Positions 13,101 through 28,100 of a stretch of 64,000 nt of DNA are shown in pieces (positions within the stretch are counted from its first letter, which is position 1; every line of letters begins with the position of its first letter). The notes below the pieces were generated by a model that saw only the letters and a program-made list of their open reading frames with translations, was not told the DNA's origin and made no database searches. This DNA is from Leptasterias polaris (Eukaryota > Echinodermata > Asteroidea > Forcipulatida > Asteriidae): contig JAZGTN010000064.1 of assembly GCA_037783415.1 (NCBI GenBank), positions 1,537,001 to 1,601,000 of the forward strand, given 5' to 3'. A program made the translations under genes and the position numbers.

Positions 13101-16100
13101 AAATTTATCTAGATGTTATTAAGAAACAACATCTAAAGCTACATGTACATGTACAAGTACAGCATACACAAGAAACAAGAAAACAGCTGAGAGAGAATAA
13201 CTCACTTCAATCTAATTACCAAGCCGTTTTCCCATAGCTGTATTACACATGTACATGAACATGTATCATCTAAGTTCATATGTTACTACTTGAAATAACT
13301 ACCAGCTAACCTCTGTACAGTCAGACTACAGTACATAAGAGTCCATTGCCCTTTACTTTATAATGTCCATTTACAAGCACAAAGGATCTGAGTTTGCTCA
13401 TTTTATTTAAACGGGTCTGAATCAATTATGTACATGTAGTTATATAAAGGGGGACTTGTATCACTAAAAGATGCTGATCTAAAGAGATGAAATTATCATT
13501 TATTGGCTGATCAACAAGGAGTATTGAGGAGTAAGGAGTACTGACGAGGAGTTCAACTTTCTACCCGACATTACTTGACTTTTTCTGAAATCAAATCTGA
13601 AATGGATTTTGAGTTGATAATCTATTTCTATTATAATATAAACAAAACAGAAATTATTGATAGTGTTTCATTTGCAGAAACAACTGGAATGGGTTGCTCT
13701 CTCTGAGTTCTTTTGTCCCCAGTTACTGAGAATGGATATCCATTACTTTTAAAAAGTTGAACTGAGGAAAAGGTGAATAAATCTCCTAAATGTTAAAATT
13801 GACCTGAGATTGAAAAAGACACATTTGAACCTTATGGAGACCAAGGCCAAAACAAAAAAGGGAAAATAAAAGGTCTTAATATTGGAACTCTAAAGACTGG
13901 GGTGCTAAACAAGAAATGCTGTGTACAAAGTCCATGGAAAGACGTTAAATACAGGAACAAAGAAAAGAACAGATGTCTCCACAGGGATGCATAATTGGGA
14001 CACAGTACACATGTACTGAATGTGTGTGTGTTGGGCAGGGAGGCTGCAATCTTGTAATGATCTGCAGATCTAACTATTTACATAAGACTTTTGAAGAGTG
14101 TGTTGATCTTTCTATCTTGTAGCCAGGGGGTTCAGAGAGCTAATTTCTTTAGACCAAGGGGAGACTCGACCAGGGACACTATCATGTTTCTTTATTTGTG
14201 ATAAGTAGAGACTATGTATTATTCCTCTGTAATGTTAGGATACCTAATATTAGGCCCACTAATCCAGGGAACTTCATAAATCCTCTAAACAAAGTGAGAA
14301 CCCAGGCATCCTATTTACATGTATGTGTTGGCGTAGAGAGTGTGGAAACCTTCTGTCATGTTACATCCTCAAATCTCATGTATTAGCAGTCACTGATGTC
14401 TGTACAGTTTATAAACTCCAAACATGAGGGCTACCCTTGGCTAGGATTAGTGTTTCCCATGAAATCAGAGCTACATGTGTACATGGACCTTGGGACAAAT
14501 AAAGGATTTACTATCTCTCTGCATAACCACAATAGGGACGTGTGGGCCTGGGTCTCCCCTCAGTCTAGAGGATGAAGCTCCCAGAACCCTCCTGGGTGTT
14601 ACTGCAGAGGATTTACAGACACTCAATAAGAAAACAAATATAGAATATAGGGCCTGGATCTCTCCCAAGTCTGAAGGATTAAGCTCCTAACCCTCCTTGG
14701 TTTAGAAAAACATGACAGGGGATTTACAGACTCACTTCATCAACACAAATAAAGAGCTACAGAGTGGGCCTCACTGGGTTTCCCATTGGTCTGGAGTATC
14801 ATTGGTCAGCAAAATCCATAGGAATTTATTAAGAATGAGGCTGATCATAAAGCACCCATCGTATGAAAACTTACCAATCTGCCAAATTGTATATGCATCA
14901 AAGACACCTAAATTTCATGGGAAGTTCCAATAAAGTTACGGGAAAACAGTATTTATAATAATAATAACTGGATTTATATAGCGCCAAATTACCAAAGGGT
15001 GCAAGGCGCTTAGGGAGAAAAGAAAGACCAAAGTAATGGGGCAACCAGCTACAAGTTGGAGAACAGGTTAGTCTTGAGACCCTTTTTGAAGGACAAAACA
15101 GTCTTAGCGTTTTTAATTGGGACAGGAAGACCGTTCCATAGGCGGGAGGCAGCAGTGGAAAAAGCTCTCTCACCAGCTAGTTTGCGTGACTTGTTCACCA
15201 CAAGGGAGATAGCATCATAGCTTCGAAGGGAGTATGGGCAGTCTTTATGGTCTTGAAAAGTTCTTGGCAGCTTATTTGTAAACCTAACATAGCATTTCTC
15301 TCTCCTGCGCCAGGAGTCTTTTTAGACAGACATGGAGCATTATAAATGGCCACTATTAATATTATTATTTGTACACAATAACAGTTTAAGGAGCTTAAGC
15401 AACAAACACTACTAGTGCTTCTAATTTGATTTTCTTACATGCTAAGAATTTCATGCAAATTAAAAAAAAAATAATAATATTTGTAACTGACCTGCTTTGT
15501 GACTAGAATCTTCTTGCTCTCTGAGGAGACCCTGCAGGCCACGTTTACTATGCTCATGTAGCTTGCTCAAAACATCATGCAACAAGTTGAGCTATAGATG
15601 AAGAACAGTATCGATTAGGCTCAGGAACATTTTCCAAAATACAGACGTGTCTCCAGTGAAAACACCAAACATTTCTTACAGAACATGGGTGTCCAAGAAA
15701 TAAAAGCTCACAATGGAACTGAAAATACAGGGTTTGCCCTTAACTTTTTTAGTGACTGGCCAGCAGGGCCAGCAGGGCCAGCAGGACCAGTTGGCTTGTC
15801 ATTTCACTGCTCCACCAGATTTGGTTTCACTAGTCCATATTAGAAATGAGATGGGGATGCTTTTCAACACTGAACTAGCCAGCCGGACCACTTGAGTGCA
15901 TTTTGACTGATCATCGTGTTTTAACTAGCATTAGACCAACTAAATACATGTACTGTTACAGGAGAACTGTCTTCCCTTGTTCCCTTATGGTAACATATAA
16001 TCCAGGAGCTACCCGAGGGAAACTCATAACTGCATCTTGGGCTCCTGTTTTTGTCAATCAATTCTAAACCATTACATATTATATTGTTGTAAACACCATC

Positions 16101-19100
16101 TACATGCACTTACCTCTTGCCTGACTATTGTGTAGGGATGTAGAGAACTGTGCAACATATTTGACAGTCGTTTTAGCTCCCTCAAGATCATCTCAATGTA
16201 CCACACTTGAAACTCAAAATGACTGGAAGGATATCAAAAATGAGTTGACAAATGAGATGTGAAACAATGATGCCAACATTACTAAAAGGTGAGACAAAGA
16301 ATAATTAATCTTAATATTGTACATGTACATACCTGGTGTTTGCCATGTATTCCAGGTAGCTAATCCTTCTGTACCATTCTCCCTGTAAGGTTTAAAAAAT
16401 ATATTATTGTTGGTTTATGTTTATTAGATGTTAATTTTGCATCAGGGATATAGAATATAATTTAGTTTTTCCCCCTTACACCGATGTGTGTTACGCACTG
16501 TATACTCAGTACTTACCGGAGTTCTGTGTAAAAAGATTCACAGGCAAATCACTCGGGTGGAATTCGAACCCACGACCTTTGCATTGCTAGAGCAAATGTC
16601 TTACCACTAGACACAAAGCTAGCCCGATGGCTAGAGAGAGCTCTTATCCTATGTGTTAGCAGCAGGTACCACACGGTTTTAATAAATGTTATCCCCGATG
16701 TAAAATTAACAAAGAAAAGGATTTATAATATTATTTCAATACTTTCATTTTTTTTTTTCATCATTAAAGTCACATTTTGGAACAGACAGAACTTAGATGG
16801 TTTAGACATCTCCACATCATTCCCTTTCTGGATTCAACATAAGAGAACTTTGGGAATAAATACCTTTCCAGTTGTATATTCTCCAGAGATTACATGCATT
16901 TTTGGTTTACTTGTTGGTTTTCTATGCTTTTTATGTTCAGTTGTTTGTTTTCTTTCTCTTCCACTAGTCTTGTTTTCTTCCTTCCAGTTGCAAAAGCTGC
17001 TCTCCCTTGGCATGTAAATTCATTTATTCTTTCTATCACCTTTTTATGCGGTCTCAGTTCAGAACTATACTTGTGACAAAGATAGTTGCAGTATAATAAA
17101 AGACTATTGGACTATTTATAATCTTACCACGCCATAGCGAAGACCAAATTCTTTAAGAAGTCTTCTTGATGCAGAAGTGAACATAGAGGTTGAATAGCTA
17201 CCCACACCTTCTCTCTTATCCAGCCTGGAATAGAATCATTCATATCAGTGTCAACCAAACTGAGTCTTTGAAAGGAAACAATAGTCTGCTTCGGTTTTCT
17301 ATACTTTGTATTCTGTAGTCATTTTTAACCATTCCTTGCGATTTACCCTTTTGTTATTTGAGAAATAATGGCATCACAACTGAGTGACAACTGACAAGCA
17401 CACTGTGGGGTGCCAGTAGTTTGTGGTGAGTGCATTACTGGATGCAATCTATTAGCTTCCACAGGTTGACCTAGGTCTGACCCCAGTGCTCTAGAGTAGC
17501 TTTGACATAATTGTCATAGCTCACTTGGGTCAGGCAGGTTACTTAGGTCTGACCCGGAAGCACAACATCACAACAACAAATTTTCAATGGGCACCAGTTT
17601 TGGGTTATTCAGCGGTGTACAGGAAGTTTGCCACACATTTTCATCCTTAAAACAGCAACACTGTGAGCATTAACTATTTTTTTAAAGCTGCAGACATGTA
17701 CTTCTGTATTAACCTGAGCTTGTATCATTATTTAAAGTTGCAGTCTTACCACAATTTTTTTTTTTTAAAATGAGTTATTGCCTGACATCACAAGGCCAGA
17801 CCGTTACTTCAAGGTGAGGACTACACTTAACTGATTTGGGCATTGACCCAAATCAACTGTCACCACCATAGGCACATTGCCACCAGGAGCCTGGCTAGTA
17901 AAGCAGAATGCACTACATGTACATGTACCTTCCCAACTTTTTACAAAGAAATTATTGTTAAGTGCATTGCTCAAGGGAACAAGTGTCATGACCGGGATTC
18001 AAACCCACTTTTGCTGCTGACGACACCAGAGCTTAACTGCTCGACCTTGACACGCCACAAAATATTCATTTTACAATCTTTTTGTGAATCTACATGTATA
18101 AAGCAGTTTCAACATTATGAACACAATGAAATCAGTTCCCATTGGCTTTCCCAGGATGCATTGGTACACACATGATGAATTGCAGGGAAGATGATGTTCA
18201 AATAGCTTGTCAGGTGCTCAGTCCGTTTTACCTGGGCAAGCTAATCAAACACGCCCACTATTAGTCCTTTAATTCCTTTCTTATCAACCTTTATCTCAGG
18301 AAGTACCAACCTCTATCTCAGGAAGGACTTCCTGAATTACAGGCCTTATTACACACTGTTTTCCCTTGACCGATTCCATTATCGTGCATTTGTAATTTTC
18401 AGTTTTGCATTTGTAATACTTTCGAAAACATATCAAGATGTAAGTATTAAGAAACCCCTTGTACATGTAAATAACTCAAATTAAAACTATTTTATTCCAA
18501 AATGTACTCTTTTGAAAGATGGTGAACATGTGTTCATGCACTGTTTTCCCTCACTTAAGGAATCACTTATTACAAGAGGCTAAATTTGCAATCATTGAGC
18601 ATTTCTTCAGTGTCCTCTCTTCGCAGGTTTCTTCAGGTTTGTGGTTTCCCTTAGTTTCACAACCAAATTAAAAATAAATAGAAGTCCTTTCCAGAACTTG
18701 AACAACTCCTAAAAGAGCTTATTTACATGGCATTAAACCATACCTAATGAGCCTGACCATGAGATCTTGATATTCTTCATGGATACTCTGCCAGAAGATT
18801 GGTTTGACCATGCTGCTGACTGGTGAGGGAAGAGCAAACTGCCAGAACCCTTCAATGAGCTCCCCAATGTGTCGTCTCTCACTCTGCTGCCAATTATCGT
18901 ACACTCTTGCCTAATCACAATTTTAATTTAAAAGAAAACAAAAATAGTAAAGAAAATGAAAATTTTAACTGGTGAAAGGTGGTGGGCTCGAATTCCATGT
19001 AAAGCACGCTAAACATGTACATTTGAGCCAAAACTAAATCCTTTTGTTGTTATAACCAGTTTGTTTCGGTTTAAGAAACTTTTTGTCGTTATCCGTGTGG

Positions 19101-22100
19101 AATTATTTTCAGGCAAAAAATAATTTTTTCTTCAAGCCATTAATAATTTGTTTTGGAAATTCAACGCTGTTTTGACACCCCCAAAAGATATTTTACAAAT
19201 TCCTGTGGCTCAAATTTGATTTTATGCTTTTTTAATGTTTCTGAAGCACAATCAGACCGTTGGAAAGCCGCTATCTAGCCGCCATGGTAACGGCCAATCA
19301 TAAACCCATGGCCCTACAGACAGCCTCATGACTATGCAATAAAGTGCAATATAACACAAAATCTTGGCTGGTATGTGAAGGAAAAGTTCGGCAATAAAAC
19401 AATGAGGCACAAATCCATGCAAAGAGTTAATCTGTTCATTGTTTGCAGTACCTTTTGCCCAGGGCCACAAAACCATGACCCTAGATGAACTCAGTAAAAC
19501 AGTTGCCTGTGTACATGCAATCTGCTATGACAGTGTCTCACCACACAGTGGCCGTTGACATGGCCACCGCCAACAGACAAATAGACTTGAATGTCAGTTT
19601 ATAAGCCTGTCCCTGTGTGTTGCATTGGAGTTTTGTGTCACAGTGTGTACTTTGAAGTACCAGGTAATTCTCCATTGTTTGCTTAAATCTGAGCACACAC
19701 TTCCAAGAACTTATGGATTTACCTGGTACAATGTACACAATTATGACAATAAGTCTGCTGACATTGAGCATCCCAAATGTCTGAATGTGTATGTATCTGG
19801 CTTCAGGACAGTTCGTGGGTGTAGAACTAATTCCATCAAATTCAAGTAAAATCATGTTGATTTCAGGAAGTTAGGCAGGTTAACATGGTTAAGCTCAGAT
19901 ACTTAGGCCTATAATATTATAAGGACTACCATGACTTGCAGAAATTCCATAGCATTGCAGCAATTGACCTTAGCATGCTGCTAAATAAACATCACTATGA
20001 ACAATGGTTTGATTTGACTTCGCTCTCCAATATGAAAGTTTCAATGCACTTTGAACATTATACATCCAAGATTCAGCACAGCCATAATAATGTTGACAAT
20101 ACACAGAACAATCAAACAAAACCAAATAAACAAACCAAATAAACAGACAATACACAAAACAATCAAACAAAACCAAATAAACAAACAAACAAACACCCCC
20201 ATCAAGCTCAAACAAGGCCTGTGAATACGAAAAGTATGAATCCCCTCAAACATGTCAAAACAAAACAAATGCTCTGAAGTTAAAGAGATGAACACTGCAT
20301 GCAACCAACCTGCACAAATTCTATAAAATAAGGAAACAAGATGGCTAAGTTATGCCAAATGTGAATTGTGCAGTACAGGTATCCCAAGCATTTTTATTCT
20401 AGATGGAAGCATTTTTATTCTAGATGGAAGCATTTTTATTCTAGATGGAAGCATTTTTATTCTAGATGGAAGCATTTTTATTCTAGATGGAAGCATTTTT
20501 ATTCTAGATGGAAGCATTTTTATTCTAGATGGAAGCATTTTTATTCTAGATGGAAGCATTTCTCACAACTTCTGAATAGTTCCCAATAGATGCCATCTTT
20601 AAAGGAAACTTTTTTGGCTCTGAGCCACGTCAAGCATTCTAAATTTTCTTTGCAGCCAGTGGTTCATTCACCGGCCGATTATGTACTGAATTTGATAAAA
20701 CTTGCTGCATGCGGTACTAACGCAAAACGCATAGTTGTGCTTTAAAAAAATTGTTGATTTGCCTGTCCAACTTTGCACTGTGTGAGTTAAGTGGGAACTA
20801 TTTACTATACACACTATCATACATGTCATAAGAAGCACGAGTTCAGATTTAACATCCCCAATTATTTGTAAGCATCACTAATCATGTGCTACATCAGCTG
20901 ATCATTACCAACCATGCCAATATCTGTTGAAAACACAGTGTAAATACTGCACTGATCGTATTCAGAGATCATTTAATCATTTTGTGTAAACTGGGTATAA
21001 TCAAATACTTGAGTGGGGTGGTGCAGTGCACCCTCTGTATCAATACTTTATAATATTTTTCTTCCTGTAAACCTCAATTCAGTTACAAGTCTCCTGATTT
21101 ATGATTTGGACAAGCAAATAGGTCAAATAGAGTTTGCATGCCTATTGGCCAACTTTATGATTGTTACTGATAAATGTTGAGATATATTGTGATCTTTGAT
21201 GTGATTTTTTGTACAAATCTTGTGCCTTCTGTTTGACACATACATGTAACGGCCTTCCAACGGTCTGATTGTGCGTTAGAAACACCATCCTAAAAACAAG
21301 TATGAGCCATTAAAATCTGTGAATGTAAGTGAGAAAACGTCATTATGTGGGTGCCCAAACTGAGTTTCAATGACAAACAAAATTATTAATGGCTAGGACA
21401 TTTAAAAAAAACATTTACTGAAAATAATCACGCACAGGTAACATGGGTAATTAAAAAAAGATTTTAATCCTGAAAAGGATTTTAATCCCAGAAGGATTTT
21501 AATCCCAACGTGAACTGGTTAAGAGAATGTGGCTGTGTAATTACTGTTTGAGTTAAGATCTTTGTTTCTGTTTGAAGAGAAAAACCTCAAATGCAATGAA
21601 GAATCACCTCAGAGGTTGGTTTTACTGTTTCATCTGTACCAGTTCATTGTTTTGTGAACTATAATACGTGTATGAGAATGGCAACACAATGTATCAAATT
21701 GAAATAAAAGATGCCATGGAGAAAAATTTGCAATGTTTTGATTTAATGTATTCTTATTTCCTGCACATCAGATTAACTGTGCTAGTCTTGTTTAAACTGA
21801 AAAGCTAAAAGAATGACAATGAAAAGTGTTTTGAGTACTTATGGTAGTGGTTAGTGAGTGCCATTTTACAACTACCCACATACATGAAATTTTAACCTAA
21901 ACAATCTTTGCAAAATTAATCTCATTTAATGCTGGAAAAAGTATTATTTTCAATGACCTGCATGTTGTAATCTAATGTTTAACATAACAATTGTATGTAG
22001 ATACAAAACATTGTTATAAACCATTGAAATGTGACCTGTCCCCATCATATGGATCACTCAATGTTCTCCATTTCTTTAAATTTCCTCCTGAAGAATCCTA

Positions 22101-25100
22101 GATTCTTCCTGAAGAATCCCAGTTTCTTCCTAAAGAATTCAGGTTTCATCCTGAAGATTTCAGGTTTCATCCCGAGTAATCCAGGTTTCATCCCGAGTAA
22201 TCCAGGTTTCTTCCCGAGTAATCCAGGTTTCTTCCCGAGTAATCCAGGTTTCTTCCCGAAGAATCCAGGTTTCTACCTGAAGAATCCAGGTTTCTTCCTG
22301 AAGAATCCAGATTTCTTCCTGAAGATTTCTTCCCGAGGAATCCAGGTTTCTTCCCGAGGAATCCAGGTTTCTTCCCGAGGAATCCAGGTTTCTTCCCGAG
22401 GAATCCAGGTTTCTTCCCGAGGAATCCAGGTTTCTTCCCGAGGAATCCAGGTTTCTTCCCGAGGAATCCAGGTTTCTTCCCGAGGAATCCAGGTTTCTTC
22501 CCGAGGAATCCAGGTTTCTTCCCGAGGAATCCAGGTTTCTTCCCGAGGAATCCAGGTTTCTTCCCGAGGAATCCAGGTTTCTTCCCGAGGAATCCAGGTT
22601 TCTTCCCGAAGAATCCAGGTTTCTTCCCGAAGAATCCTAGTTTCTTCCCGAAGAATCCTAGTTTCTTCCCGAAGAATCCTAGTTTATTCCCGAAGAATCC
22701 TAGTTTATTCCCGAAGAATCCAGGTTTCTTCCTGAAGAATCCAGGTTTCTTCCTGAAGAATCCAGGTTTCTTCCTGAAGAATCCTAGTTTATTCTTGAAG
22801 AATCCTAGTTTATTCTTGAAGAATCCAGGTTTATTCTTGAAGAATCCAGGTTTCTTCCTGAAGAATCCAGGTTTCTTCCTGAAGAATCCAGGTTTCTTCC
22901 TGAAGAATCCAGGTTTCTTCCTGAAGAATCCAGATTTCTTCCCGAGGAATCCAGGTTTCTTCCCGAGGAATCCAGGTTTCTTCCCGAGGAATCCAGGTTT
23001 CTTCCCGAGGAATCCAGGTTTCTTCCCGAGGAATCCAGGTTTCTTCCCGAGGAATCCAGGTTTCTTCCTGAGGAATCCAGGTTTCTTCCTGAAGAATCCA
23101 GGTTTCTTCCTGAAGAATCCAGGTTTCTTCCTGAGGAATACAGGTTTCTTCCTGAAGAATCCAGGTTTCTTCCTGAAGAATCCAGGTTTCTTCCTGAAGA
23201 ATCCAGGTTTCTTCCTGAAGAATCCAGGTTTCTTCCTGAAGAATCCAGGTTTCTTCCTGAAGAATCCAGGTTTCTTCCTGAAGAATCCAGGTTTCTTCCA
23301 GAAGAATCCAGGTTTCTTCCTGAAGAATCAAGGTTTCTTCCTGAAGAATCCAGGTTACTTCCTGAGGAATCCAGATTACTTCCTGAGGAATCCAGATTTC
23401 TTCCTGAAGAGTCAAGATTTCTTCCAATCATCCAGTGGACTTTACTCGACCTCTTGGTAAACTTATCCCATAAGCTCTTTTTTTAATGCCCGTCATAAAT
23501 GCCCATAAATGCCCTGAGCAAACATTGTTTTTTTATCAATACAAAACTAGAAGCTGATAATGCTTTTATCTGTCTACATTGTTTAAAAGCTTCACTCAAG
23601 GAACTATTGCCTCACGTGAACAAATCACATGATAACCTTCCAAGAATTAGCCAGATAGTTGTTGATTCTGATGGAACAATTTTTATTTGCATTGGAGAGC
23701 GTGGTCAGTTGAATAGGAAATAATGGTGTAAAATGTGTTTTCATCTTTAAAAAACATTTTGGGGCGACCAAAGAATAATTTACAAAACCGAGATTTGAAC
23801 CTGCGATTATTGTGCCAGTGCTCTAGCAACTGAGCTACATGTATCTAGCCCTATCAATCCGGAGGTCTGAAGTTCAAATCCCGCTCTAGTCAATAGTTCT
23901 TTGTTCAACGAAAAATTTATTAAAATTTACAGTCAGTTTCCCTTGTGATTTATAATTTTTTTTAACAAACAACCTATTGCAGATGTATAGTTTCACTATT
24001 AGGACCAACAATTCTAGAGGACAAGAGAACTATTAAAATTACAACATCTAACTAGCGAATGGACTAAAAAGTTAAAGGCAAGTCTTTGAAGCTAACCCTA
24101 GTTTCAAGTGATAAGATTATCTCTCCTTACCTTAAAAGCTTGTGGATGATAGAATGGATGCTTGTTGTTTTCAACAACACTCAGCCTGCTCACCAACTCT
24201 TCAACTAGAATCTGCAAAGGTACATATGGATGACAAGATGAAATTGAGCTCTACCTTCATGCTACAGATGAATGTGGGTGACAACCATCTGGATTTTGCC
24301 ATTACTAGGTAGACACTACTCCATACGCACTGCACCAAGCATTCACTTGTCTGCGCATCACATGCATCTTCAATTTTTACAACTTTACAGAGCCGAGCTT
24401 GATGCATGATAAAACCTGCGTACGACCAAAACTTTAGTTTTATGGGTCCCAGCAACCATGGTAATAGTGGAAAAAACTGGTAGAGGGCATAAATGGAAAA
24501 ATGAAAAATAGATTGGTTTATGAATACAGGACTTCATTCAACTACACGTACATGTAAAGTATGTTAGGCCCTTACACTCAACAATATCTTGGTATCTAAA
24601 GCTATCGCAACATAAATTATTTTACTTATTTTGTAGTGTGAACTCAAATATTTGAAAGGAGAAAAAATTGTCTGTTCCTTTAATAAAAGTAAAATTTTGA
24701 AGTAGCATTATTATTGAACAGACAGGGAACCTGACAAATTATTATCCTTACCCTTGCTGGTGCTTTACGACCCAGTCCTTCAGTGATCACCTCATCGTAG
24801 TACTGATGACGTTCCTCACTAAGCTGAAAAGCCTTCCTCACCACACCCGATAACATCTCATTTTGTACTAAGACATCCTCCTCGCTCTCTGTGTCACTCT
24901 TCCCATCAGTCCCATCATCTCCAGCCAGTGACACCTTATCCAGAGTCAGCCTGGCCTGGGGGTTCCGCGAGGCCAGATAGGTAAAATGGGACCCTGTGAA
25001 TGGGTAGGTGCCACCAGAAGGTGATAAGGTGTGAGGGTAAGAGGAGTTGGACAGAGGGGAAGATGCTTGCTGGGGAGCACTCAGGACAGGAAACTGAGCA

Positions 25101-28100
25101 CACAGAAGGGCACGTCTGTATACCATAAACTCCTACAAACAACCAAATGAATGTTAGCACAGTAATAAATACGCAAGTACAACTTTGCCTCTCTATCTAC
25201 AGAAGGGATGATATCTGAAGAGGAACGAGATGTAATGCTAAAAGATGTTATGCAAAAGTTTCAAATCACACTGCTCCAAATTGAACAACTTCAAAGCATA
25301 TTTGGTTGTTATAGGAACTTTGAAGGACATAAGATTAATATTTCAACCCCATAAATAATCAAATGACACAACATCACCATCGTTGTGTGATACATGTACA
25401 GTGATACAACCATCTAAAAATCCTCCATCATTAAAAATGACCAGTTCAAGGGTTGATTTTCATTTGGTTGTGAGTACAACAAACATACCTTTTGTGGCAG
25501 TGTTGTACGTGTACTCAGATCGAGCCCGTCAGGGCTAATTGGACTGGTCATCCCCAAGTCCTCTACTCCAGAGTCCTGACCATCTGTATGTACCACTGGT
25601 AGCCTCTGGTCTACTGAAGGTGTGTGGGTTGGTCCGACAGAGCTGGTGCGACATTGCCGAAATCTTGAATACAAAAACACACGATGAACAGAGCATTATT
25701 ACTACAGGCACTGAGTATAGTCTCGCTTTACCTCTATTATGGTCCCTGTTATCTCTGTAATGTTCCCTTAGTTATAGCAGTATTCATTGAACTGAAAAGT
25801 GAGCCAGGCCATATTTCTCATCAAGCCTTGATACAGTGTCAGTGTCAGTGACTTGAATGAGCAGATTTACCGCAATAGCAGCACCTTCAGAATCAATCAC
25901 CATCGTCTGTGGTGAGTAAGAAGCCAACCCTACATGTATTGAATCGGACAATTCGGAATTGATATCTACATTGTATCATTGGCACCATCATATGTTTTTA
26001 TTTGAAGACAAATAAACTACATGTACATGTATGTCATGAAGGAAACAAGCAGAACGGAAGAACTGAGTGATGTGCATTTTTTATTGTGTAAGATTGTATA
26101 ATTTATGAAATATGTGTTTTTTCCAATATTGCCTTGGTGCCCTTCGCAACTTTTTACGATTGCCTTGATGCCCTTTGAAATTTCTGAAAATTGCCTTGGT
26201 GTACTAATTTTTTTTCTAAAAGTCAAGGCAAAACTGCCTTGCCCCTTCAGAGCCGAAGTATCAGGGCTGGGACATGATCTGTTCCATACAGCGGATCTCC
26301 CTGCTAACCTGGCTAATCATGGTTGCCCTGACGACAGCAGCCTTCTTTCCCTCCATGGTCATAGAGCAAGGAACTCAGGCAAAACTAAGGCAATGACAGG
26401 GAAGGGTTTTAAAGAATCCAATAAAGTGGATTAACTCACTGCATTAAGCTTTTGGCAAGACAAGTACATATATCTCAGATCAATCACACCAGCCAACATT
26501 TACATTAACTCACATGCTGGCTTTTGGAAACAATTGTTCACTTTCTTCGTCAAAATCTTGTAAACATTCATGGTATTACATGTCAAGACCCTAGATCATG
26601 TGTATTGCTAATTGTATTGTTTGTGCATGTAGTTCAACTACATATGTTACCTGACCTTAAACATGTCAAATTTGTCGGTTTTGGGGGGTCTTGTCAAATT
26701 AAACTGAAAGCTGTCCTTCACAAAGGCAATTAAAATATGCCACTGATCAGCTCATCAAGCTTAGCTACATGTAGGGCTATATAAAAACTTCAAATGAAAG
26801 ATTGATGAGTTCACACGTATTGTAAGTTGTCCACCTTGGTCATGTTGGTATCCAGACCGCCAGATACCACTCTGATGGCCAACACCACACTCATCCTTTC
26901 AGATGTTTTAGAGACATGCAGGTATTTAAATGTTTCAAAGCTTCTCATTTCATTATTCATGTTATATTGGTGATGGGAATAACAAAAATTTGACGTGAAA
27001 ATGAAGAGTGAATAAGTTCTGCATTTTCCCAGTGGTTAATGTTGATAAAACTTCACAATTACTTAAAACTCTCATAGACTAGGAAAGGGCATGCTATGAA
27101 ATAATATCAAAAACTTTCTTATGTTTTTACTTGTACATTACAGACCAACAGCTGCTCAACTCAACAAACACCTAATCTGATAGGTTTGGGGGGGACCAAA
27201 GCTGCCCCTTTGACCTTAGTTGTTTACACTTGAACCTTCAACAGAACCTTGAATGTCTGCCCGCTGTGGTGATACAATACTTGTTGACTTTTACATACCT
27301 ACATGTACATATTGTACAAACTTATAATTGGATTAAAATTACAGATCCTCATGGGGCGGTAGCAAGTGGGTCGGCAAACTTTCCTCTTCCTGCAAAACTT
27401 GGGGACTTTCCAGCCAAGCATTCGTATTGCGCAAGATGTTCTTTATGATAGTGTTTAAAACAACATGAACACAGGGGGGGGGGGGGGGACACATGCGGAA
27501 ATACTAAGAATACTAGCAATTCTTAATGTATTTCAACATGGTCAATGATCAGTGTAAAGACTTAATTCAGTTTACACCCACTGACTTACAATCTGAGTAT
27601 CAAATGCATAATAAACAAGAGCAATTCCCCCCCCCCCCCCCCCCCCCCGCCCCCCTCCCCCCTTTAAAACAAAAAATCTGGTTGCACGCCATTGATAAAT
27701 GAAGGCATTTCATGACTGGAAAGAAACACAGAATTCAGTATGTCAGTATTGTGAAAATAGATCATTTGAACAAATAACAATAATATATCTGTAGGACAGG
27801 ATTTGGAGGCAGGACCAATTGCTCATTAAGCTCTATGATCAAATGATGAAAAAGTAAAAAAGAAATTTTTTATTATTTTTTTTTACTACACAAAAGTTTA
27901 AAGCTTTTTAGAAGATGTCATTTTTGGCCTCGTGAAAAGAATATTTCTTTTATTTGTGCATTACATTGTAAAGCTGATGCTATGATTTTTGTACTGATTT
28001 CTACTTGATGGGAAAAATCTGTCTTGACCCTTATTTGTACCTCTTCATCTGTTTATCAATGTGTTAGCAATATTGTCTGTTACAATTAAACAATGTGCAC

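Noticed and set aside
20350..20589. Three repeat proteins around 70 codons
   Set aside because: Artefacts of the 21-bp array at 20395-20562.
22031..23460. Open frames of 198-234 codons on both strands
   Set aside because: They are translations of the 21-bp minisatellite, open in several frames because the period is divisible by three.
23800..23860. Functional tRNA gene
   Set aside because: A- and B-boxes look good, but I could not complete a cloverleaf with an acceptor stem, and a second inverted head follows; a SINE is likelier.
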